From assembly GCA_947303465.1 (NCBI GenBank), contig CAMYYI010000023.1:1-34429 (forward strand): a stretch of 34,429 nucleotides of DNA, given 5' to 3'. The stretch is from an uncultured Bacteroidales bacterium. Its GTDB lineage: Bacteria > Bacteroidota > Bacteroidia > Bacteroidales > UBA932. The notes under the pieces were generated by a model. It was given only the letters and a program-made list of their open reading frames with translations, searched no databases and was not told the origin of the DNA. The translations under genes were made by a program, and so were the position numbers. Positions within the stretch are counted from its first letter, which is position 1; every line of letters starts with the position of its first letter. Shown here one piece after another: positions 28,178 through 34,429 of this stretch.

Positions 28178-28185
28178 TATATTTG
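28178..28185 (+). promoter_or_regulatory. -7 box of the GH20-GH13-GH20-flippase operon
   Basis: TATATTTG matches TAnnTTTG and lies 4 nt before the ATG at 28190. The surrounding bases closely resemble the xth promoter (both have TTATTATATTTGTAA). Confidence 0.72.
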
Positions 28186-28189
28186 TAAA

Positions 28190-29863
28190 ATGAAAAGAAT
28201 CCTTGTCCTGATAGCCCTTCTGGGGCCCGTTTGCGGGCTGGCGGCAAAAACGGCCGCCCCATCTATCGTGCCCGCACCACAGAAAATAGAACTGAATAAG
28301 GGCAGCTTCAATATGAAGGGCGTAGCCATCAACTGCGACCCGGCCATGGACCATAACGCACTCAGGGCCGTACGCCAGCTGGCGGACCGTCTCACGCTGG
28401 TCAGCGGCAAGCTGTCGGAAGTCGCCAGTCCCATAGGCCTGCAGCGTGCTGTCGCGAAAGGGAAGATAAAGGGACTGTATTTCCTTCAGGACGATTCCAT
28501 AGCTCCGGAAGGGTATAAGATCAGCGTTGAACCCCGGGCGACCGTGGTACGTGCCTCCGACTTCAACGGATTCTATTATGCCCTTCAGACCATACGCCAG
28601 ATGCTGCCGCCGGCAATTTACGCCTCGGAACCGGCCCCCGGTGCCGCATGGCGCATTCCGTGCTGCGAGATAGAGGACGCTCCGCGGTTCGGCTACCGCG
28701 GCATACTTCTGGACTGCTGCCGCCATTTCTTCAGCGTAGAAGAGGTGAAAAAGGTGCTCGACGTAATGGCCATGTACAAGCTGAACCGTCTTCACTGGCA
28801 TCTTACCGAGGATCAGGGATGGCGTATAGAAATAGACAAGTACCCCAAGCTGACGGAGATAGGTGCATTCCGTGATTACACTATCATCAAGAGGGATCTG
28901 AACAGCAGCGACGGGCAGCGTCACGGCGGCTACTACACCAAGGACCAGATACGCGACGTGGTGGCTTACGCACAGGCTCGCGGCATCACCATCATACCGG
29001 AAGTCGACATGCCGGGCCACATGGTTGCGGCGCTGGCTTCTTATCCCGAGCTGGGATGTGCCGGCAGCGCCCCCTACAAGGTCCTTACCTACTGGGGCGT
29101 GTCCAAGCAGGTGCTCAACGTGGGCAAGGAAGAGACCATGCGCTTCCTCGAGGATGTATGCTCCGAGGTGGCTGACCTCTTCCCCGGAGAGTACTTCAAC
29201 ATAGGCGGAGACGAATGTCCGCGGGACGAGTGGAAGACGGATCCCGACTGCCAGGCCAAAATTAAGGAACTGGGTCTGGTGAGCGACGAAAACGCTTCCG
29301 CAGAGGCACGCCTGCAGAATTATGTGACCGCCCGCATGCAGAAGTTCCTGGCAACCAAGGGCAAGAAAATCATAGGCTGGGACGAGATACTGGAGGGCGA
29401 GCTGGCTGAAGGTGCCACTGTGATGAGCTGGCGCGGCACCAAGGGCGGAATCAAGGCTGCAAGCATGGGCTACGATGTAATCATGTCGCCCAATATTTAC
29501 TGCTATCTGGACCACTGCCAGTCCACCGACCTGGAAAGCGAGCCTTACTGCATCACGCAGAAGCCTGAGCGGGCAGTGACTCTTACCAAGCTGTATCATT
29601 ATGAGCCGTATGATGGTATGGATCCGGATTCCGTACATCATATCCTGGGGGTGCAGGGCAATCTCTGGACAGAGTTCATAGGTACCAACGAGTACCTTGA
29701 ATACATGCTTCTGCCGCGTCTGCTGGCTCTCAGCGAAGTTCAGTGGTGTAAGCCCGAAAACAAGGATTACGACCGCTTCCTCCTGGACCTGGACGGACAC
29801 GAGCTGGCAATACTCGAAAAGCTCGGGTACAATTACCGCAGACCGGACGAAATAAAGAAATAG
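28190..29863 (+). CDS. Beta-N-acetylhexosaminidase, GH20 (paralogue 1)
   Basis: The 557-residue secreted enzyme has a signal peptide (about 1-19, MKRILVLIALLGPVCGLAA) without a canonical lipobox. A GH20b N-terminal domain (about 22-140, starting IVPAPQKIEL) precedes the GH20 TIM barrel, with HWHLTEDQGWRIEI (about 203-216) and DMPGHM. The catalytic pair is Asp341-Glu342 in NIGGDECPRDEW. The His of the HxGGDE motif is Asn here, which the family allows. It would release terminal GlcNAc or GalNAc from host or bacterial glycans by substrate-assisted catalysis. The frame is open to 28163, but that part covers the promoter, so ATG 28190 is chosen. Confidence 0.94.
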   Translation: MKRILVLIALLGPVCGLAAKTAAPSIVPAPQKIELNKGSFNMKGVAINCDPAMDHNALRAVRQLADRLTLVSGKLSEVASPIGLQRAVAKGKIKGLYFLQDDSIAPEGYKISVEPRATVVRASDFNGFYYALQTIRQMLPPAIYASEPAPGAAWRIPCCEIEDAPRFGYRGILLDCCRHFFSVEEVKKVLDVMAMYKLNRLHWHLTEDQGWRIEIDKYPKLTEIGAFRDYTIIKRDLNSSDGQRHGGYYTKDQIRDVVAYAQARGITIIPEVDMPGHMVAALASYPELGCAGSAPYKVLTYWGVSKQVLNVGKEETMRFLEDVCSEVADLFPGEYFNIGGDECPRDEWKTDPDCQAKIKELGLVSDENASAEARLQNYVTARMQKFLATKGKKIIGWDEILEGELAEGATVMSWRGTKGGIKAASMGYDVIMSPNIYCYLDHCQSTDLESEPYCITQKPERAVTLTKLYHYEPYDGMDPDSVHHILGVQGNLWTEFIGTNEYLEYMLLPRLLALSEVQWCKPENKDYDRFLLDLDGHELAILEKLGYNYRRPDEIKK

Positions 29864-29869
29864 TTTCCC

Positions 29870-31135
29870 ATGAAAAGAATCTTGATTGTAGTTGCAGCCA
29901 TTCTTGCTTTGGTGTGCTGCAAGCCGGCTGCCAGCCTCCATCCCGCATGGACTTACGACAGCGTTGTGTATGAGGTTAACATTCGCCAGTATTCTCCGGA
30001 GGGGACTTTCAAAGGCGTTGAGGCTCAGCTGCCGCGCCTGAAAGAACTCGGAGTGGACGTGCTCTGGCTCATGCCAATGTACAAGATAGGCGAAGTGGAG
30101 CGTAAGGGCTCCCTCGGCTCATACTATGCCATTTCCGATTACTGCGAGGTGAATCCGGAGTTTGGAACCATGCAGGACTTCGACGAATTGCTGGACGCCG
30201 CCCATAAGGAGGGCTTCAAGGTGATTCTGGACTGGGTGGCCAACCAGACGGCTCCCGACCATGTATGGATGGAAGGACGTCCTGCAGATTTCTACGAAAG
30301 GGATTCCCTTGGCAACGCCATCTGGGAGTATGACTGGACCGATACCCGCAGCCTGAATTACGAAAACGAGGCTGTATGGGCGGCGCAGGACAGCTGCATG
30401 CGTTTCTGGCTCGACAGGGGAGTGGACGGATTCCGCTGCGATGCCGCGGGCGAAATGCCTGCCAGGTTCTGGCTAAGCGTACTGCCCGGCATCAGGAGGG
30501 ACTATCCGGATGTTTACCTGCTGGCAGAGGCCGAGAAACCGGAACTCAGCGACCCTGCTACCTCTTTCGACGCAACCTATGCCTGGGAACTCCACCATCT
30601 GATGAATGACATAGCCCAGGGCGACAAGGGCCCGGCAGACTTGAAGGCCTATCTGGATAAAGACGGGGAAAATACGCCCCCGGGCGCTTTCCGTCTCACT
30701 TTTACATCGAACCATGATGAGAATTCCTGGGCCGGAACCGAATTTGAACGTATGGGGGCTGCCGCAGACGTAATGGCCGTGCTCTGCTTCACCCTGCCCA
30801 AGAGCCAGCCGCTGATTTACACCGGGCAGGAGATTGGTCTCAAGCGCCGCCTGGCTTTCTTTGAGAAAGACCCCATAGAAGACTGGAGTCCCAACGAGTG
30901 TACCGGCTTCTGGTATAACCTTTGTATGCTTAAGCATAATAATCCGGCCCTTGCTGCAGGTGAGAAAGGCGGCGCCCTGAAGTACATATACAATGTTCCC
31001 GAAGGAGTGTTCGCTTTCCGTCGCTCCGTCAAGGGCAACAGCGTCAGCGTTTGGGCCAATCTTTCCGAGGACACGGTGGAACTATCAGACGGCCGTACTC
31101 TGGATCCGTGGGGCTGGGATATAGTAGCAGAATAA
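29870..31135 (+). CDS. GH13 alpha-amylase-family glycosidase, probable lipoprotein
   Basis: This is a 421-residue protein. The signal ends ALVCCKPAA, so lipidation is possible though the lipobox is non-standard. The GH13 barrel regions are visible: region I DWVANQ (121-126), region II GFRCDAAGE with nucleophile Asp191, region III LLAEAEKPE with acid/base Glu220, and region IV TSNHDENSW with Asp283. Region I normally ends Asn-His; here His is replaced by Gln126. A short C-terminal beta domain closes the protein. It would cleave alpha-glucans. It sits 6 nt after one GH20 gene and 9 nt before another, so all are co-transcribed. Confidence 0.9.
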   Translation: MKRILIVVAAILALVCCKPAASLHPAWTYDSVVYEVNIRQYSPEGTFKGVEAQLPRLKELGVDVLWLMPMYKIGEVERKGSLGSYYAISDYCEVNPEFGTMQDFDELLDAAHKEGFKVILDWVANQTAPDHVWMEGRPADFYERDSLGNAIWEYDWTDTRSLNYENEAVWAAQDSCMRFWLDRGVDGFRCDAAGEMPARFWLSVLPGIRRDYPDVYLLAEAEKPELSDPATSFDATYAWELHHLMNDIAQGDKGPADLKAYLDKDGENTPPGAFRLTFTSNHDENSWAGTEFERMGAAADVMAVLCFTLPKSQPLIYTGQEIGLKRRLAFFEKDPIEDWSPNECTGFWYNLCMLKHNNPALAAGEKGGALKYIYNVPEGVFAFRRSVKGNSVSVWANLSEDTVELSDGRTLDPWGWDIVAE

Positions 31136-31144
31136 TAGTCGGTT

Positions 31145-32809
31145 ATGAGGAAACTGGTATTTTTTGCAGCACTTATGACAGTGTTTGCAGCCTGCAGCGC
31201 AAAACTTGAAGCGCCTCAGATAGTCCCTGCTCCCAGAAGTCTCGAGATGGGAAAAGGCGCGATTGACTTTAAGGGCATCGCCATCTGTTGTGATCCTTCA
31301 GTCGATTCCCTGAGCCGCTTTGCGGTAGAGCAGTTTTCCGGGTGCCTTACCAAGGTAAGCGGGAAAAAGAGTTACGTGACTACGGGTGCCGGCGCCGACA
31401 AGGGCCTCTGCTTCCTGAAGGATGACTCCGTGGCTCCCGAAGGCTATCGCATCAGCATTACTCCCAAGTCGGCAGTTGTGCGTGCGTCCGATTTCAATGG
31501 TTTCTTCTATTCCCTGCAGACCCTTCGTCAGATGCTGCCCGTGTCCATTTACGGCACTGAGCCTGACAGCAGGGCGGACTGGCGCGTACCTTGCTGCGAG
31601 ATTGAGGACGCCCCCCGTTTTGCATACCGCGGATTCCATCTCGACTGCTGCCGCCATTTCTTCAGCCGCGAGGAGATTAAGAAATTACTCGACGTCATGT
31701 CCGTTTTCAAGTTCAACCGCTTCCACTGGCACCTCACCGAGGATCAGGGCTGGCGCATAGAGCTCGACGGGTATCCTCGCCTCACTGAGGTAGGTGCATG
31801 GCGTACAGGCACCATGATCGGAGGCGACTGGGAGAGCAACGACGGTATAGAATACGGCGGATTCTATACCAGGGACGAGATTCGCGACATCCTCGAATAT
31901 GCAGATGCGCGCGGCATTACCATCATTCCGGAAATCGACCTCCCGGGCCACATGCAGGCGGCCCTGGCTGCCTATCCCGAGTTCGGTTGCAAGGGCAGCC
32001 AGCCGCAGCCGTACGAGGTCTGGACTATCTGGGGAGTTTCCAAGCAGGTGCTTAACGTAGGCAAAGAGAAGACCTTGTGCTTCCTTGAGGACGTGCTGGG
32101 CGAAGTTGCCGACATCTTCCCGGGCGAGTACATTCACATAGGGGGCGATGAGTGCCCGCGTGACGAGTGGAAGACCGACCCCGACTGCCAGAGGAAGATC
32201 AGGGAACTCGGGCTTAAAGACAAGGACGGCGTTTCCGCCGAGGCCCGCCTGCAGAACTATGTGACCGCCCGTATGCAGAAGTTCCTTGCCACTAAGGGCA
32301 AGAAGATAATCGGCTGGGACGAGATATTGGAGGGAGATCTGGCCGAGGGCGCCACTGTGATGAGCTGGAGGGGCACGGCCGGGGGCATAAAGGCCGCTTC
32401 CATGGGCTACGACGTGATCATGTCACCTACGACTTACTGCTACTTCGACTATGTCCAGGGAAACGACCTGGTCAAGGAGCCGTTCAGTATTACCCATCAG
32501 TGGTCAGAAAACAAGGAATGGATAGATAATCCGCTGTCGCTGGACAAGGTTTACGGCTACGAACCTCTTGCGGAGATTCCGGCAGAGGCGCAGAAGCACA
32601 TCCTTGGCGTTCAGTGCAACATGTGGACTGAGTACATCGCCGAGCCTGATTATCTGGAATATATGTTCTTCCCCCGGGCTCTGGCCATATCCGAAGTGCA
32701 GTGGTGTACGCCGGAGAAAAAGGACTTTGAGCGCTTTACTTCCGCCCTTGCGGCGCACGAATTCCCCATTCTGGATAAACTTGGAGTGAACTATCGAAAA
32801 CTCGACTGA
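31145..32809 (+). CDS. Beta-N-acetylhexosaminidase, GH20 (paralogue 2, lipoprotein)
   Basis: This 554-residue paralogue of the gene at 28190 shares the same domain order and, by eye, roughly two thirds of its residues. It has a proper lipobox (VFAAC, Cys18), so it is probably membrane-anchored while paralogue 1 is soluble. The catalytic pair is Asp335-Glu336 in HIGGDECPRDEW, with the standard His. Differences cluster around residues 218-240 and in an insert near 455-475 (HQWSENKEWIDNPLSLD). These may alter substrate preference. It is part of the four-gene operon. Confidence 0.94.
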   Translation: MRKLVFFAALMTVFAACSAKLEAPQIVPAPRSLEMGKGAIDFKGIAICCDPSVDSLSRFAVEQFSGCLTKVSGKKSYVTTGAGADKGLCFLKDDSVAPEGYRISITPKSAVVRASDFNGFFYSLQTLRQMLPVSIYGTEPDSRADWRVPCCEIEDAPRFAYRGFHLDCCRHFFSREEIKKLLDVMSVFKFNRFHWHLTEDQGWRIELDGYPRLTEVGAWRTGTMIGGDWESNDGIEYGGFYTRDEIRDILEYADARGITIIPEIDLPGHMQAALAAYPEFGCKGSQPQPYEVWTIWGVSKQVLNVGKEKTLCFLEDVLGEVADIFPGEYIHIGGDECPRDEWKTDPDCQRKIRELGLKDKDGVSAEARLQNYVTARMQKFLATKGKKIIGWDEILEGDLAEGATVMSWRGTAGGIKAASMGYDVIMSPTTYCYFDYVQGNDLVKEPFSITHQWSENKEWIDNPLSLDKVYGYEPLAEIPAEAQKHILGVQCNMWTEYIAEPDYLEYMFFPRALAISEVQWCTPEKKDFERFTSALAAHEFPILDKLGVNYRKLD

Positions 32810-32815
32810 TAGACG

Positions 32816-34279
32816 ATGAATCTCAAGTCTCTGGCAAAAGATACGGCCGTATACGGCCTGAGCAGCATAGTCGGCAGATTTCTGAACTATCTGCTTGTTC
32901 CGTTATATACATACAAGATAGCGGCTTCGAGCGGGGGGTACGGTATCGTGACCAACCTCTATGCCTACACGGCCCTTCTGCTGGCCCTGCTGACCTTTGG
33001 CATGGAGACCACCATGTTCCGTTTCTCCAATAAGGATGGGGAAGACAGGCGCACGGTGTATGGTACTTCCCTTAAGATGGTGGGAGGTGTTGCGCTGCTG
33101 TTCGTGGTGCTTGTGCTGGCATTCCTGGGTCCTGTTTCCGGGGCTATGGGCTATACCGAACATCCGGAATACGTTGGGTGCATGGCCGTAATCGTCGGCC
33201 TGGATGCCTTTCAGGCCATCATGTTCTCCAAGCTGAGGCTTGAGGGCAGGCCGCTTAAGTTCATGATTCTGAAGTTCGCCTTCATAATCCCGAACATCCT
33301 TCTCAATCTGATCATATTCCTGGTGCTGCCGTCCCTGTTCGGCTCACATCCGGGACTGGAGGCGGCATACCAGCGCTTTGACAGCGGTGTAGGCTTCATT
33401 TTCTTTGCCAATCTGGCATGTACGGCCCTGGTGACCCTCGGATTCATTCCGGAGCTGCGAGGGCTTGGTGTGCGGTTTGACGGACCTCTGGCAAAACGTA
33501 TGCTGGAGTACACCTGGCCCCTTATGCTTCTCAGTCTGGTCGGCATACTCAACCAGGTGGCAGATAAGATTCTTTTCCCCAAGCTTATGCCGGGAGAGGA
33601 GGGTTTTGTCCAGCTGGGTATTTATGGAGCCTGTGTCAAGATAGCTATGATTATAGCCTTGCTTACCCAGGCCTTCCGCTATGCCTATGAACCTATAGTC
33701 TTTAATTCCAGCCGTGACAAGAACAGTCCCGAGACGCTTGCGGACGGCATGAAGTACTTTATTATCTTCACCCTGCTCGCCTTCCTGGCGGTTGTGGTTT
33801 ATATGCCCGTCCTGCGCCATTTCATTCAGCCGGAATACTGGGAGGGCCTTGGGGTGGTGCCTGTGGTGATGGCGGCAGAGGTCTTCATGGGGGTGTACTT
33901 CAACCTTTCTTTCTGGTACAAACTTACAGACAGGACATGGTGGGGGGCGGTCATGAGCGCCATAGGTGCTGTGGTAATGATTGCCGTGAATGTCATCTTC
34001 GTGCCGCGAATCGGCTACTGGGCATGCGCCTGGGGCGGTTTTGCCGGATATGGCACCGCCATGGTGCTGAGCTGGCTGCTGGGACGCAAATATTACCCGG
34101 TTCCTTATGACATGAAGTCGATTCTGGGCTTCAGCGCCTTTGCAATGGGTATTTTTGCATTCATGAATGCGCTTGGACAGCCTGCTCTGGCCGTGAATCA
34201 GTGGGTGTTTATGGCCATAGGTTCTGTACTTCTGGCGGCATATATCGCCTTTGCCTGGAGAGAAATTAAAAAAAGTTAA
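32816..34279 (+). CDS. Polysaccharide flippase (Wzx-like, MOP superfamily)
   Basis: This is a 487-residue integral membrane protein with about 12-14 predicted helices. It begins LAKDTAVYGLSSIVGRFLNYLLVPLYT, typical of the polysaccharide-synthesis/O-antigen flippase family (PF01943). Such proteins move undecaprenyl-linked oligosaccharides across the inner membrane. No glycosyltransferase genes are next to it; instead it follows three glycosidase genes by 6 nt. This flippase type is common as a lone conserved gene in Bacteroidales, so the operon link may be incidental. No terminator is seen before the rRNA-type promoter. Confidence 0.88.
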   Translation: MNLKSLAKDTAVYGLSSIVGRFLNYLLVPLYTYKIAASSGGYGIVTNLYAYTALLLALLTFGMETTMFRFSNKDGEDRRTVYGTSLKMVGGVALLFVVLVLAFLGPVSGAMGYTEHPEYVGCMAVIVGLDAFQAIMFSKLRLEGRPLKFMILKFAFIIPNILLNLIIFLVLPSLFGSHPGLEAAYQRFDSGVGFIFFANLACTALVTLGFIPELRGLGVRFDGPLAKRMLEYTWPLMLLSLVGILNQVADKILFPKLMPGEEGFVQLGIYGACVKIAMIIALLTQAFRYAYEPIVFNSSRDKNSPETLADGMKYFIIFTLLAFLAVVVYMPVLRHFIQPEYWEGLGVVPVVMAAEVFMGVYFNLSFWYKLTDRTWWGAVMSAIGAVVMIAVNVIFVPRIGYWACAWGGFAGYGTAMVLSWLLGRKYYPVPYDMKSILGFSAFAMGIFAFMNALGQPALAVNQWVFMAIGSVLLAAYIAFAWREIKKS

Positions 34280-34287
34280 AAAAACTC

Positions 34288-34317
34288 TTGCAGGTCAAAA
34301 AATAATTACTACCTTTG
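34288..34317 (+). promoter_or_regulatory. Promoter of a probable rRNA operon
   Basis: A -33 TTGC (34288-34291) and a -7 TACCTTTG (34310-34317) are separated by 18 nt. This is a strong Bacteroidota-type promoter just downstream of the flippase gene. Confidence 0.75.
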
Positions 34318-34429
34318 CATCCCGCTTCTGAGGAAGCAGGGTTTGATACAGTTCATTGATAATATTGAAAAGATAAGTACAAGCAAGTACCGAGAACAAA
34401 CGAGAGCGTTAATTCTTTTAGGAATTAGT
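34318..34429 (+). other. Probable 16S rRNA leader (rRNA operon 5' region)
   Basis: There is no ORF here. A hairpin GCTTC-TGAG-GAAGC with flanking CCC/GGG lies right at the expected transcript start. An A-rich, leader-like stretch follows (GTTCATTGATAATATTG, GTACAAGCAAGTACCGAG), which resembles pre-16S leader sequence of Bacteroidales. The window ends before the 16S gene itself, so this identification rests on resemblance. Confidence 0.6.

Noticed and set aside
28163..28189. Upstream GTG start for the first GH20 gene
   Set aside because: It would place nine codons over the -7 box and ahead of a good signal peptide.
28115..29941. 608-codon open frame on the minus strand
   Set aside because: It is the shadow of the GH20 gene: codon choice of the real gene leaves few stops in this antisense frame. 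It has no promoter and no recognisable domain.

Overview
The window looks like chromosomal DNA from a Bacteroidota member, most likely order Bacteroidales. Several lines agree. Most promoters I can see carry the Bacteroidota -7 box TAnnTTTG. The gene set includes a GldH-type lipoprotein, RicT next to holB, glycine-lipid synthases, a SusC-like TonB receptor with a DUF4249 lipoprotein, and a Bacteroidetes-type SdhC. Lipoproteins carry acidic export-type tails. The DNA is fairly GC-rich for the order and genes are packed with 1-4 nt overlaps. I cannot name a genus; the right edge appears to stop just before a 16S rRNA gene that would settle this.

Left block (1-7393, minus strand). Nine genes run without a real gap: trxA, a LOG-family nucleotide phosphoribohydrolase, a polyprenyl diphosphate synthase, holB, ricT, gldH, glsA-like, glsB-like and a UPF0104 membrane protein. 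A tRNA-Arg(TCT) with its own promoter follows, and beyond it lies an 86-bp double-hairpin repeat. The last three genes suggest synthesis, and possibly flipping, of glycine lipids.

Middle block (7442-20249, plus strand). Divergent from trxA is xth, followed by two half-size chromate transporter subunits and a surface-type lipoprotein with a Big2-like domain. Then come cysS, a tiny acidic lipoprotein, a radical SAM/SPASM enzyme and a threonine-aldolase-like PLP enzyme. A second copy of the 86-bp repeat, a tRNA-Ser(CGA) on the minus strand, and the dus-lpxK-lacZ operon complete the block.

Right block. pyrH-frr (minus) converges on lacZ. Divergent from pyrH is a three-gene operon of TonB receptor, DUF4249 lipoprotein and MG2/plug-like protein. 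A stand-alone sdhC between its own promoter and a strong terminator comes next. A four-gene operon follows: GH20 hexosaminidase, GH13 amylase-family lipoprotein, second GH20, and a polysaccharide flippase. The window ends in a promoter and leader that look like those of an rRNA operon.

The points most worth following up are: (1) the 86-bp repeat, whose stems are conserved while its 5-nt loops differ, found downstream of both tRNA genes; (2) the radical SAM enzyme paired with a 63-residue lipoprotein; (3) the UPF0104 protein in the glycine-lipid operon as a candidate lipid flippase; (4) a recurrent 6-nt distance between the -7 box and the start codon, which implies leaderless mRNAs; and (5) the orphan sdhC with a perfect palindrome in its promoter spacer.
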